Assembly: GCA_910587765.1 (NCBI GenBank)
Contig: CAJUNR010000007.1
Span: 1-64,000 of the forward strand
Reading direction: 5' to 3'
Source of the DNA: an uncultured Lachnospiraceae bacterium
Lineage (GTDB): Bacteria > Bacillota > Clostridia > Lachnospirales > Lachnospiraceae
DNA length: 64,000 bases
Positions within the stretch are counted from its first letter, which is position 1. Each line of letters starts with the position of its first letter. The notes under the pieces are model-generated. The model worked only from the letters and a program-made list of their open reading frames with translations, searched no databases and had not been told where the DNA came from. Shown in pieces: positions 43,108 through 52,073 of this stretch. Position numbers and translations under genes: made by a program.

Positions 43108-43933
43108 ATTCCGTCTTCCTGTCCGGATACGGCGCCGAGCCGTCCTTTCCCCGTATGGACAACCCTGATAACACCATATGCAGCATCCCGTCGGAAAATA
43201 CGCCCTGTCCGATTTTTTGGACCTGTTTCCCGATGGGATGCCTGTCAAAAAGCGCCGCCGGCGCAAAAGCTTCATCCGCGGCCGCCAGCATGGGAAGATC
43301 AAACTCGCTGTCTCCTGCCGCCAGCACCCTGTCCGCATGTATGTACTCCCGGAAACGCGCAAGAGCCGTTCCCTTGTCCAGACCTTCCGGAACCGCGTAT
43401 ACCTTGTTCCCGTTGGTAAAGACGTTCACGGAAGACCGCCCGCGGAAAGCGCGCAGGCGCTCTGCGGTCTCCCGGGGCCTGACGCTTTTGGTGAAGAGAA
43501 ACAAATCCCGGATATTCCGGACCTCAAAGCACCGGTCACCGTCCTTTTGCAGACGCCTCTGCGCTTCCGCCAGCTCCTCCCGGCTCTTCTCGATCCGTCG
43601 GAGCGATTCCCCGTACCAGTCCGGCAGTTCTTCCCCGTCCCTGAGAAGAACGCCGCCGTTGCATACGAGCGCATATTGGGGACCGTCCGCAGCTGTTTCC
43701 AGGCGGATCCGCTCGTACTGCTCTTTCGTCCGGGTCGTCGTGGGCACGAACACCGTCCTCTCGCGCACCTGTCTCAGGAGAGCCGAAGACCGCGTGGTCA
43801 TGAAGGAAATCTCCCTCCCTTCATAAACCTCCACGCAGACCTTCTCCTCTCCGATCTCATGCTTCCAGGAATAAATCAGCGTATTGTCCAGATCGCAGTG
43901 AAAGACTGTCAGCGGTTCTTTCCGCTCAGACAT
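43094..43933 (-). CDS. HAD-family phosphatase linked to the Ter cluster
   Basis: A 279-residue HAD protein of the Cof/sucrose-phosphatase style. Motif I is FHCDLDNTLIYS, motif II is VPTTTRT, and motif IV is AAGDSEFDLPML, with a cap domain between motifs II and III. HAD phosphatases recur in Ter stress operons, where a phosphorylated metabolite is thought to be made and dephosphorylated. It overlaps the end of the Ca2+-ATPase gene by 25 bases and the start of glgX by 14, so all are translationally linked. The ATG at 43933 is chosen because the upstream extension lies inside the ATPase gene. The substrate is unknown. Confidence 0.85.
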   Translation of the reverse strand: MSERKEPLTVFHCDLDNTLIYSWKHEIGEEKVCVEVYEGREISFMTTRSSALLRQVRERTVFVPTTTRTKEQYERIRLETAADGPQYALVCNGGVLLRDGEELPDWYGESLRRIEKSREELAEAQRRLQKDGDRCFEVRNIRDLFLFTKSVRPRETAERLRAFRGRSSVNVFTNGNKVYAVPEGLDKGTALARFREYIHADRVLAAGDSEFDLPMLAAADEAFAPAALFDRHPIGKQVQKIGQGVFSDGMLHMVLSGLSIRGKDGSAPYPDRKTEYGAE

Positions 43934-46572
43934 TTCCGGACCAGATCGACCGGTATCATCGTCGCCGCCAGCAGGATGACGACCGCCCACCCGGTGATGC
44001 CGAAGGGAACGCAGCTGAACATGTTGCCGATCCAGGTGAAGACCGTCACCGGCACCAGCGCCGCATTGACGATCAGCGCCTGCACGAGGACAATGATGAA
44101 GAACACTTTCATAAAACCGGTATTCTCATTCAGTCCTCTGAAAATCGCAAAACCGTCGTCCCTGACGTTAAAGCCGTTGAACAGCGCGCTGACGATAAAC
44201 AGGACGAAATACCCCGTCAGATGCTGCTCTTCCGTGTCGAAAAATCCCGCAAAGAACGGCGCTTTCAGGTAGACGAAGCTGATCAGCGTAAGCCATGCTC
44301 CCATGACTCCGATCTGAACCGCCATCTTCCTGCTGATGATGCTCTCGTCCCTTCTTCTGGGCTCTTCCAGCATATATTCCGCGAGCGCCGGCTCGTTGCC
44401 GAGCATGATCGCTCCCAGACCGTCCATGACCAGATTGACAAACAGAAGGTGCGTTACCTTCAGCGGCTCCTCCACTCCGAAGAACGGGGCGATGGCGCTG
44501 ACGACCACGGCCGCCACGTTGATGACAAGCTGGAACTTACAGAACTTGAGGATGTTGTGATAGATGGTCCTGCCGTACCAGATGGCGTCCTTGATGGATT
44601 TGAAATTGTCGTCCAGAATCACGATCTCGCCCGCTTCCTTGGCCGCCTCCGTACCGCTGCCCATGGCGAAACCCACGTCCGCTCTCTTGAGCGCCGGGGA
44701 ATCGTTGACGCCGTCGCCGGTCATGCCGACGACCAGATTCATCTCCTGACAGAGCCGCACCATCCTGGATTTGTCTGTGGGAAGCGCTCTCGCGATCACG
44801 CGGATCTCGCGGATGATCTTCTTCACCTCGTCGTCCGACATCTCGTTCAACTGCGCGGAAGTCAGCGCTTTGTCCGAAGCGTCCTTCAGAAGCCCCGCGT
44901 CCTTCGCAATCGCCACGGCCGTCTCCAGACGGTCCCCGGTGATCATGACGACCTGGATGCCCGCGTTTCTCACTTCCGCAATCGCGTCTCTCGCCTCCGG
45001 CCTTACGTCGTCCCGGATCGCCACCAGGCCGATCAGCACAAGATCTTCATGAATCGTATTCTCCTCCAGCTCCTTCATGGAGTAGCCGAAAGCCAGCACG
45101 CGCATGGCCTTCTCCGCCAGCTCGTCGATCTTCCGGTTCAGAACCGCCTGATCCAGAGGCTGCACGTTTCCGTCCTTGTCCAGATATTTCCCCGCTTTGG
45201 CCAGCAGGCGCTCCGGCGCGCCCTTGTAATACGTTTTGCCAGTGCTCTCGATTCTGGCCTGGCTGAACTTGTTCATGGAATTGAAGCCCTGGGAGGCCGT
45301 AATCTGGTATTCTTTTCTGCCTTCGAGCTTGCGGAACGTCTCTTCTCCGAGGAATTTCATCAACGCCTGATCCGTGGCGTTGCCGCCGATCACTCTGTGC
45401 TGCGCGTCAAACATGGACTGGGTATTCTTGCCGATCGCCAGATCCAGAAGCCCTTTCACCTCCGCGTGTGCGCCCAGTTCGGCAATCGGAATCACCTGTC
45501 CGTCCGCCGTGAAAAATTCCACAACCTCCAGACTTCCCTTCGTGATGGTGCCCGTCTTGTCGCTGAACAGAATGTTGAGCGACCCGGCCGTCTCGATTCC
45601 TTCCGCCTTTCTTACGAGGACGTTGTGATCCAGCATCTTGCTCGTATTCTGCATCAGAACCAGAGAGATCATCAGCGGCAGGCCCTCCGGTACCGCGCAG
45701 ACGATGATCACGATGGCCAGAGAGACCGCTTCCACAATATCCTTGACGACCTGCTCCATGCCCATGGAGAAATAAGCGGAAAATCCGCCCGCCGACATGA
45801 CAAAGTAGGCAAAATACAGAACCGCGATTACCGTTGCTCCCACATAGCCGAAGACCGAGATCTGGCCGGCCAGTTTGGACAGTTTCACTTTCAGAGGCGA
45901 GTCCACCTCATCCTCCTGCATCTCGTCCGCCATCCGGCCCATCATCGTTTTCAACCCGACTTTCCGCACGTCGAGGACGCCCTCTCCGTCGAAAACCACC
46001 GCCCCGCGGAACAGCGAATGCCGGTCTACAAACGTGTCGCCGGTAATCTCCTCCGCCAGCTCGAAGCCTTCCTCCGCGGCCGTCTTTTTGCACTCCTCCG
46101 CCTCGCCGTTGAGCGCGGAATTGTCCACCCGCAGACTACCGTCCACGAGCACGCCGTCCGCCGGAATCTTATCGCCCGACTGCAGAAGCACCTTGTCGCC
46201 TACGACCACATCGTCCACGTTGATGATGGTCACTCTGCCTTCCCGGTATACCTTGCACTGCTCCTTCTCGGTCCGGTCCTTCAGCTCGCGATACTTGGTG
46301 TCGCTGGCCACGCCGGTCTTGGCCGAGACAAAGGCCACGATCAGCACCGCCACAATCGTTCCCAGCGGCTCATAGATCTCCGCATAGCCGAAGAAAAACA
46401 TCACGATCATCAGCACCGCGATCGCCAGCAGAATCCGGATCATCGGATCGCCGAAGGTTTCCTTAAACTCGTCCCAGAAGGTAGTGGGTTCCGAATCAGG
46501 AATCTCGTTGCTTCCATATTTTTTTCGGGAAGCCTCGGCTTCCTGCTCCGTCAGTCCATTTAATTTCATCAT
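43909..46572 (-). CDS. Calcium-translocating P-type ATPase (P2B-like)
   Basis: An 887-residue P-type ATPase with ten predicted membrane segments. The phosphorylation site is D338 in SDKTGTITKG, transmembrane segment 4 has VPEGLPL (295-300), the hinge is GMTGDGVNDSPALKRADVG, and segment 6 has the NLVMDGLGA calcium-ligand motif. The actuator-domain loop reads NGEA rather than the usual TGES. PMCA/SERCA-type Ca2+ export is expected from the segment-4 and -6 motifs. Association with TerD and TelA genes is a known theme of Ter systems. AGGAG precedes ATG 46572. Confidence 0.92.
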   Translation of the reverse strand: MMKLNGLTEQEAEASRKKYGSNEIPDSEPTTFWDEFKETFGDPMIRILLAIAVLMIVMFFFGYAEIYEPLGTIVAVLIVAFVSAKTGVASDTKYRELKDRTEKEQCKVYREGRVTIINVDDVVVGDKVLLQSGDKIPADGVLVDGSLRVDNSALNGEAEECKKTAAEEGFELAEEITGDTFVDRHSLFRGAVVFDGEGVLDVRKVGLKTMMGRMADEMQEDEVDSPLKVKLSKLAGQISVFGYVGATVIAVLYFAYFVMSAGGFSAYFSMGMEQVVKDIVEAVSLAIVIIVCAVPEGLPLMISLVLMQNTSKMLDHNVLVRKAEGIETAGSLNILFSDKTGTITKGSLEVVEFFTADGQVIPIAELGAHAEVKGLLDLAIGKNTQSMFDAQHRVIGGNATDQALMKFLGEETFRKLEGRKEYQITASQGFNSMNKFSQARIESTGKTYYKGAPERLLAKAGKYLDKDGNVQPLDQAVLNRKIDELAEKAMRVLAFGYSMKELEENTIHEDLVLIGLVAIRDDVRPEARDAIAEVRNAGIQVVMITGDRLETAVAIAKDAGLLKDASDKALTSAQLNEMSDDEVKKIIREIRVIARALPTDKSRMVRLCQEMNLVVGMTGDGVNDSPALKRADVGFAMGSGTEAAKEAGEIVILDDNFKSIKDAIWYGRTIYHNILKFCKFQLVINVAAVVVSAIAPFFGVEEPLKVTHLLFVNLVMDGLGAIMLGNEPALAEYMLEEPRRRDESIISRKMAVQIGVMGAWLTLISFVYLKAPFFAGFFDTEEQHLTGYFVLFIVSALFNGFNVRDDGFAIFRGLNENTGFMKVFFIIVLVQALIVNAALVPVTVFTWIGNMFSCVPFGITGWAVVILLAATMIPVDLVRKCLSGKNR

Positions 46573-46653
46573 ATATCTCCTCTAAAGTCTGGTAAGTTCA
46601 TGGAACTCATCCTTCCCGGACGTCCCATACCCATATCATGTGTCATAACCCGC

Positions 46654-47247
46654 TTACATATACCGGCGGATCAGCTCTCCCAGGCCCGGATCCGTCGTAC
46701 CCTGCCCGATGGGATTGAATTTCCACTCTCCATTATGCCGGTAGATCTCGCCGAAGATCATGGCCGTCATATTGCCGTAATCCTCCGTCAGGTTATATCT
46801 GCACATCTCACTGTTGTTTCTGCCGTCCACCAGACGGATGAAAGCGTTCTGAATCATACCGAAATGCTGCTTTCTCTGCACGGCCTGATAGATGTTGACC
46901 ACGATCACGATCCGGTCGTATTCCGCGGGAACGGAGGCCAGATCGACGATGATCTGCTCGTCGTCCCCTTCTCCGGCTCCGGTCAGATTATCGCCCATAT
47001 GCTGCACGGTTCCCGTCGGATGGCGCAGATTGCCGAAATACACCACATCCTCCTTGTAGATCAGCTTCCCGTCGTGAAGCAGGATCGCGGACGCGTCGCA
47101 GTCGATGGGCGCCGGTTTGGGCGCCAGAAAATTAAAGCCTTTGGCTTTTTTTACCTCATCCCAGCCGAGGCCGACGACGACTCTCGACAGCCCGGGGTTC
47201 TCTTTGGACAGACTGACTTTCTGTCCTTTTTTTAAACTGATTGACAT
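46654..47247 (-). CDS. TerD-family stress protein (YceC-like)
   Basis: A 197-residue TerD-domain protein. The family core is present (SLKKGQKVSL, VVVGLGWDE, the MGDNLTGAGEGDDEQI block and ITRL-type strands). The usual calcium-binding DFDLDA motif is changed to PIDCDA and preceded by a lysine/proline-rich insertion, so metal binding may differ from the two sister proteins. It is the third tandem copy, 20 bases from the previous gene and 81 bases before the ATPase. TerD proteins bind Ca2+ and are linked to tellurite and phage or DNA-damage stress. Confidence 0.93.
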   Translation of the reverse strand: MSISLKKGQKVSLSKENPGLSRVVVGLGWDEVKKAKGFNFLAPKPAPIDCDASAILLHDGKLIYKEDVVYFGNLRHPTGTVQHMGDNLTGAGEGDDEQIIVDLASVPAEYDRIVIVVNIYQAVQRKQHFGMIQNAFIRLVDGRNNSEMCRYNLTEDYGNMTAMIFGEIYRHNGEWKFNPIGQGTTDPGLGELIRRYM

Positions 47248-47266
47248 ATTCTGATTCTCCCGCTTT

Positions 47267-47848
47267 CTATTCCACGTCTACGCCGTAATTGGCGCACAGC
47301 GCCGCCAGACCGCCCTGATAACCGCTGCCGATGGCGTTGAATTTCCATTCGCTTCCGTTCTTGTAGAGTTCTCCGAACACCACCGCGGTCTCGATGGAGA
47401 AGTCCTCTCCCAGATCGTAGCGGAGCATCTCTTCCCCGTTCTCCTCATTGTAAATCCGGATAAAGGCGTTGCTCACCTGTCCGAAATTCTGTCTTCTTGC
47501 TTCCGCCTCGTAGATCGTAGCCGTGAAGGCGATCTTCGTGATGTCGCCCGGCACCATGGACAGATCCACTTTGATCTGTTCGTCGTCTCCGTCCCCGGCT
47601 CCGGTCAGATTATCACCCATATGCTGCACGCTTCCCGAAGCATGCTTCAGATTCCCGTAGAACACAAAATCTTCCGAACCCTTCACTCTTCCGCTGTCGT
47701 TCAGCAAAAACGCGGCCGCATCCAGATCAAAATCACCGCCCGTGTCAAACGCGTTCACATCCCATCCCAGACCGACGACTACTTTTTTAAGACCCGGGTT
47801 GCCCTTCGTCAGGCTCACCTTCTGGCCTTTCTGCAAATTCACTGGCAT
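47267..47848 (-). CDS. TerD-family stress protein
   Basis: A 193-residue TerD protein with the full calcium-site motif GDFDLDAAAFLL at about residues 37-48 and the MGDNLTGAGDGDDEQIKVDL block. It is closely similar to the protein at 48041-48622, indicating tandem duplication. Its ribosome site (AGGAGG) is close to ATG 47848. An R1 repeat separates it from the previous TerD gene. Confidence 0.95.
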   Translation of the reverse strand: MPVNLQKGQKVSLTKGNPGLKKVVVGLGWDVNAFDTGGDFDLDAAAFLLNDSGRVKGSEDFVFYGNLKHASGSVQHMGDNLTGAGDGDDEQIKVDLSMVPGDITKIAFTATIYEAEARRQNFGQVSNAFIRIYNEENGEEMLRYDLGEDFSIETAVVFGELYKNGSEWKFNAIGSGYQGGLAALCANYGVDVE

Positions 47849-47910
47849 TTTAAATTCCCTCCTGAACTATATATTCCGCATCCGGCTTTCTCTTCTCCAA
47901 TGCGGTTTCA

Positions 47911-48036
47911 GCTACTTTTCACACGCTGGCCGGTGTCAGCCCGGTGTGGACAGATAAGTCTTGGAAGACCCATTGAAGGGCGCAGACTTATCTGTCCGCA
48001 TCGGGCGTCCGGGACGGCATCGGTGTGCAAAGTAAC
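47911..48036 (-). repeat. R1 repeat, copy D (126 bp, internally deleted)
   Basis: It carries the R1 outer ends (GCTACTTTTCACAC and AAAGTAAC) and the outer stem (GGACAGATAAGTCTT and AGACTTATCTGTCC), in the same orientation as copy B. The inner part, from the CGGTCC segment to the GGGGTCTGGA segment, is missing. The hairpin is therefore shortened but still closed. It lies in the spacer between two terD genes. Confidence 0.88.
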
Positions 48037-48040
48037 GGTT

Positions 48041-48622
48041 TTACGCTACCTCGATTCCGTAATGTCCGCACAGCGCGGCCAGGCCGCCCTGGAATCCGCT
48101 TCCGATGGCGTTGAACTTCCACTCTCCGTTGTATTTATAAAGCTCTCCCACGACCACGGCCGTCTCGATGGAGAAATCTTCTCCCAGATCGTAATGGATC
48201 AGTTCCCGTCCGGTACCCTCATCCACGATACGGATGAATGAATTGGATACCTGTCCGAAATTCTGTCCTCTGCTCTCCGCCTCATAAATGGTTACCGTAA
48301 ACGCAACTTTTGATACATTGGACGGAATCTTTGTCAGATCCACAAAGATCTGCTCGTCATCCCCTTCGCCCTCGCCGGTCAGGTTGTCGCCCATATGCTT
48401 GATCGCCTCGCTGGGATGCGTCAGGTTCCCGTAGAAGATAAATTCTTTTTCGGTCGGACACTTTCCGTTGTCGCCCAGCATGAACGCCGCCGCGTCCAGG
48501 TCGAAATCCGCCCCGGAGTCAAACGCGTTCACGTCCCATCCCAGACCGACCATCAGTTTTTTGAGGCCCGGATTTCCCTTGGTCAAATCTACTTTTTGTC
48601 CTTTTGTCAGATTAATTGCCAT
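48041..48622 (-). CDS. TerD-family stress protein
   Basis: A 193-residue TerD protein. It has GADFDLDAAAFML, the MGDNLTGEGEGDDEQIFVDL block and the FNAIGSGFQGGLAALC ending. It follows telA by 5 bases with AGGAGG before ATG 48622. The stop lies 5 bases after the end of the R1 copy D. Its close similarity to the 47267 protein points to gene duplication. Confidence 0.95.
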   Translation of the reverse strand: MAINLTKGQKVDLTKGNPGLKKLMVGLGWDVNAFDSGADFDLDAAAFMLGDNGKCPTEKEFIFYGNLTHPSEAIKHMGDNLTGEGEGDDEQIFVDLTKIPSNVSKVAFTVTIYEAESRGQNFGQVSNSFIRIVDEGTGRELIHYDLGEDFSIETAVVVGELYKYNGEWKFNAIGSGFQGGLAALCGHYGIEVA

Positions 48623-48627
48623 ACTAG

Positions 48628-49782
48628 TTACCTCCTGTCACCTGTTTTGTCTGGCATATGATACATCCTGTTGAACTCCTCCTTGATATTCTCCAGCCGG
48701 AGCTGATCTTCCGAACGCTGTCTTCTGGCGTTCTCCTGAATCTGCTTCGTCTCCTCGATACCGTTTACGATCGTCCTCCAGGTTGTTTCCAACGTTTCGA
48801 TGCGGATGGAGCTTCCCGATGCCAGCTGCGCGGTCATCTTCGACTGCTCCACCGTATTGCGGGCATTTCTGACGAGCATCTCGTTCGTCTTCTCATCCAG
48901 CGCGGACATGGCTTCCGCCTGGATCCGCTGCCGTTTCAGCATAATGGCCTGCGCCAGCGCCTGCTTGAAGACCGGAAGCGTGATGATAAACGCGGAATTG
49001 ATCTTCCGCACCAGGTTCATGTTGCTGAACTCCATCGTCTTGATCATGGGAATGGACTGCATGGCCACATTCTCCGCAATCCGCAGATCCTGGGTCCGCT
49101 GCTCCAGCATCATCAGCGCCTGATTCAGGCTCTGAATCTCGAACTGGATGGAATTATCCCCGCTCTCCTCCATGTCTCTCTGACGCTTTTCAATATAATC
49201 CGCGATCTCCCTGCACCCCTGCTCGCCCGCAAGGATATATTTCACCAGGTCGTGATAATAATTTACATTGGCGTCGAACATCTGATTCAGCTTCCGGTTC
49301 GACTGTTTGATCTCCGACTCATACTGCTTTAACTGCACATAGATCTTGTCGACCTCTTCCCCCATAGTGTGGTATTTGTCCAGAATTTTGTCCAGCTGCT
49401 TTCTCAGATTGCCGAACAGTTTTCCGAACAGCGTCGGATTGTCCTTGATCTCGTCAATGTCGAATTTGGACATAATCTTCGCCAACTGATTGAGCATGGC
49501 GCTGGAATCGTCGATCTGAGACAGGCTCATGCCGTTTAACACCACGTCCGACGCCTTTGAGATCTCCTCCGCCACCTCGGCGCCGAAGGATACGATCGTC
49601 TCCAGATTGTAGACTTCGATCTGGCTGGCCAGCGCGTCCACCTGCGGAGAACCCGAAAGCTCTGTGTTCATCCTCTGCCGGTCCGCGACAATGTCGTACT
49701 TCTCCACTACTTCCACACCGTTCTCCGCCTCCAGAACCGCGGTCTGCACTCCCTGCTGCGGTCTGCCAAAATCAATACCCAT
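48628..49782 (-). CDS. telA: TelA-family toxic anion resistance protein (YceH-like)
   Basis: A 384-residue helical protein of the TelA/KlaA family. Heptad-rich coiled coils run from about 75 to 360, with the conserved block NLQALMMLEQRTQDLRIAEN (first residues approximate) and EQSKMTAQLASGSSIRIETL. It is cytoplasmic with no membrane segment. The ATG at 49782 has AGAGGT 8 bases upstream; TTG 49788 is an alternative. It starts 2 bases after the yceG stop. In Bacillus the equivalent order is yceG-yceH beside terD-type genes. The mechanism is unknown. Confidence 0.93.
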   Translation of the reverse strand: MGIDFGRPQQGVQTAVLEAENGVEVVEKYDIVADRQRMNTELSGSPQVDALASQIEVYNLETIVSFGAEVAEEISKASDVVLNGMSLSQIDDSSAMLNQLAKIMSKFDIDEIKDNPTLFGKLFGNLRKQLDKILDKYHTMGEEVDKIYVQLKQYESEIKQSNRKLNQMFDANVNYYHDLVKYILAGEQGCREIADYIEKRQRDMEESGDNSIQFEIQSLNQALMMLEQRTQDLRIAENVAMQSIPMIKTMEFSNMNLVRKINSAFIITLPVFKQALAQAIMLKRQRIQAEAMSALDEKTNEMLVRNARNTVEQSKMTAQLASGSSIRIETLETTWRTIVNGIEETKQIQENARRQRSEDQLRLENIKEEFNRMYHMPDKTGDRR

Positions 49783-49784
49783 CT

Positions 49785-52061
49785 TCAATTACCTCTCTTA
49801 AATAGAATTTCCCGCCATGAACGTTTTGTATGGCCGGGCGCGGGAGCGCCGAAGGACGGCGCCTGCAGATCATACACATATTCTCCGATCTGATGCTCCT
49901 CCAAAAGCTCCCTGTTAAAATGCCGCTCAATACTCTGATACCCTGTAGGCACGAAAAACACCACGTCAAATCCCGCCAGATTCAAAAACGCGGTCAGAAT
50001 ACTGTCCTCCAGGGAAATCATCCGCTCCGTCGTATGGATATAAATCAGCTTGGGATTCTTTTTCGTAAAATCGAACCGCTGCAGAAGCCGTACGATCTCT
50101 TTCGCCAGATTCAGCACCACGGCGATGATCGTATACTCCGTCCCGTTCTCATAGGTGCCGCGGATGATCTTCCGATCGATCAGAAGCTGCAGCTTATCCA
50201 GAATATGCTCCTGCATCTCCTCCCGCAGAAACCCGTACGGATAGCAGGCGTGCTCCCGAATCTCCTTCCTCTTCAGCTTTCCGTTTTTGAAAAATCCGGC
50301 CGCGTACGTCTTCACGGGATTGGGCGCGGAAGGATCGATATACGGCGCCTGCCGGATCACGAACGTGTCCTGCGTCACCAGCGTATGGATCTCCGACCAG
50401 TAACGGTTGATTTGTCCGTCCCTGACGCCGGATACTTTGGCAAAAATGACCGGGATGCTGACCACCGGACCGTTCACTGCAAAATTCGGCCGGTACTTCA
50501 CTTCCTGATCCCACAGGATGGCGATCTCCTCATACATGGTCTGGAGCGACACGGATACCGCTCTGTCATACTGCTGGTTCCGGTACAGTCCGGAGTCCTG
50601 ATACATGACCTCGTCAAGCTCCCGCTCCGCGTGGTACGCGGCGGTCCCCATCCGGATGTCCTGTTCCTCCTTGGGAAAATGCTCCACCGGAAGCGATTTT
50701 TCATAATGAATCTCATACAGCTTCCGATCCTCAAGGCAGCACGCGGCGTCTCTGTCCGGCTTTAACAAAAGCACATCGACCGGAAGTCTCGACAGAAGCT
50801 TTATGAACATGGCCTCCTTGCCGTTTTTGAGCCCTCCCAGATGAATCAGGCAGCCAAGCTGCGGCATCTTCCAGTTCTCAAAGAGCTCCGGCGTATACCG
50901 TCTCAGCCAGCAGATCAGATAGACCGCGTGGTTCAAAAGCCGGTTCAGGTTCATTCCCGGCGTCCCTTCCTCCTCGGTCAGGACGTCGATAAAAGCCTTT
51001 CTCATCAGTTTCTGAAGCTCCGCGCCGGCCGTATAGCGGATCTCCTGCGCCAGCTCGCCGAGCATCTGCCCGCTGTCTCTGTACTGTTTCCTCGGGACAG
51101 CGCCGATCTCCTCCGCGGACGGCGCCGGTATCACGTGCTCCAGTACCAGAACCTTTCTTTTCTGCGCCTTCAGCGCCAGATAGAACTGATACAGCTCGTT
51201 CAGGCAGGACGCTTTGTCCTCCACGCCGCTGATCCGCAGATAGGCGTTGCAGAAGAACCGGCTGTCATTCCCCCTTTCGGAACCGCTTTTGAGCAGTTCC
51301 GCCAGACCGCCGCCCTCCATCCAGGCGTTGGTACAGTTCGCAACCGCCGGTCCGCTTCCGCAGAGCCGCTCCCGGTTCTGCCGCTTCTCCATCTCTTCCC
51401 GGATGCTCCGGATACAGAAGCCTTCCGGGAAAGCCGTCATCCCCGGAAGCCTGAGCTCCAGGGACAGCGCGTCCGCCTGGTCCAGTGCGCGGTAAGCTCC
51501 GTCTCCTTTGTACTGAAGCAGTACGATATCGCTTCCCGCCTTCGAGAGAACCGACAAAAATTTCAGCTCATAGCCGCTGACGGCGCCCTCGTACAGAATC
51601 TTCGGCACCTCGTTCTCTCCCAGCCGGTTCACAATCCGCTCAAATTTATAATAAAACCAGCACATAAACTTGATGTAGGCGTTCTTCAGCATATGGTCGT
51701 TCTTCCCCGACCGGCGCATGTCCGCAAGCGTGCTGCAGACGGCCGACGCGACCCGCTTCCTCTGATCGTCCTTCATCCTCGGCAGCCATTTCTTCAGGCT
51801 TCTCTCCACGAACCCCTCGTCCATCTGAAATTCCAGTCCCATAACCTCTTCATAATAACTCAGATGCTTCTCCTCGGGGTTGGGGATTCTTCCCTCGATC
51901 ACAACGCCGGTCCTTCTGGCCGCCTCATAATAGGTTTCAAGAAAACTGCGGATCCCGTCATTACAGCCGTTGATCCGGTAGAAATAAACGTTCCGCTCCC
52001 GGCGCTCGTTCAGCGCCGTAAAATAATCTTCCAGATTCTGAAGTCTTCCATGCTCAAACAT
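49785..52061 (-). CDS. yceG: YceG-family Ter-associated protein
   Basis: A 758-residue protein resembling Bacillus YceG, part of the yceCDEFGH stress operon. The N-terminal block has NVYFYRINGCNDGIRSFL, then YYEAARRTGVVIEGRIPNP. Two internal modules each contain a strand reading DIVLLQYKGD or DVLLLKPDRD; a similar strand occurs in the neighbouring protease. No membrane segment or known catalytic motif was identified. It is longer than I would expect for Bacillus YceG. It is located 12 bases after the protease gene with only a weak ribosome site, so coupling is likely. Confidence 0.85.
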   Translation of the reverse strand: MFEHGRLQNLEDYFTALNERRERNVYFYRINGCNDGIRSFLETYYEAARRTGVVIEGRIPNPEEKHLSYYEEVMGLEFQMDEGFVERSLKKWLPRMKDDQRKRVASAVCSTLADMRRSGKNDHMLKNAYIKFMCWFYYKFERIVNRLGENEVPKILYEGAVSGYELKFLSVLSKAGSDIVLLQYKGDGAYRALDQADALSLELRLPGMTAFPEGFCIRSIREEMEKRQNRERLCGSGPAVANCTNAWMEGGGLAELLKSGSERGNDSRFFCNAYLRISGVEDKASCLNELYQFYLALKAQKRKVLVLEHVIPAPSAEEIGAVPRKQYRDSGQMLGELAQEIRYTAGAELQKLMRKAFIDVLTEEEGTPGMNLNRLLNHAVYLICWLRRYTPELFENWKMPQLGCLIHLGGLKNGKEAMFIKLLSRLPVDVLLLKPDRDAACCLEDRKLYEIHYEKSLPVEHFPKEEQDIRMGTAAYHAERELDEVMYQDSGLYRNQQYDRAVSVSLQTMYEEIAILWDQEVKYRPNFAVNGPVVSIPVIFAKVSGVRDGQINRYWSEIHTLVTQDTFVIRQAPYIDPSAPNPVKTYAAGFFKNGKLKRKEIREHACYPYGFLREEMQEHILDKLQLLIDRKIIRGTYENGTEYTIIAVVLNLAKEIVRLLQRFDFTKKNPKLIYIHTTERMISLEDSILTAFLNLAGFDVVFFVPTGYQSIERHFNRELLEEHQIGEYVYDLQAPSFGAPAPGHTKRSWREILFKRGN

Positions 52062-52073
52062 CCATCTATAACT

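Noticed and set aside
44221..46563. 780-codon plus-strand ORF across the Ca2+-ATPase gene
   Set aside because: The opposite strand has all P-type ATPase motifs. The ORF has no ribosome site and a histidine/arginine-rich shadow composition.
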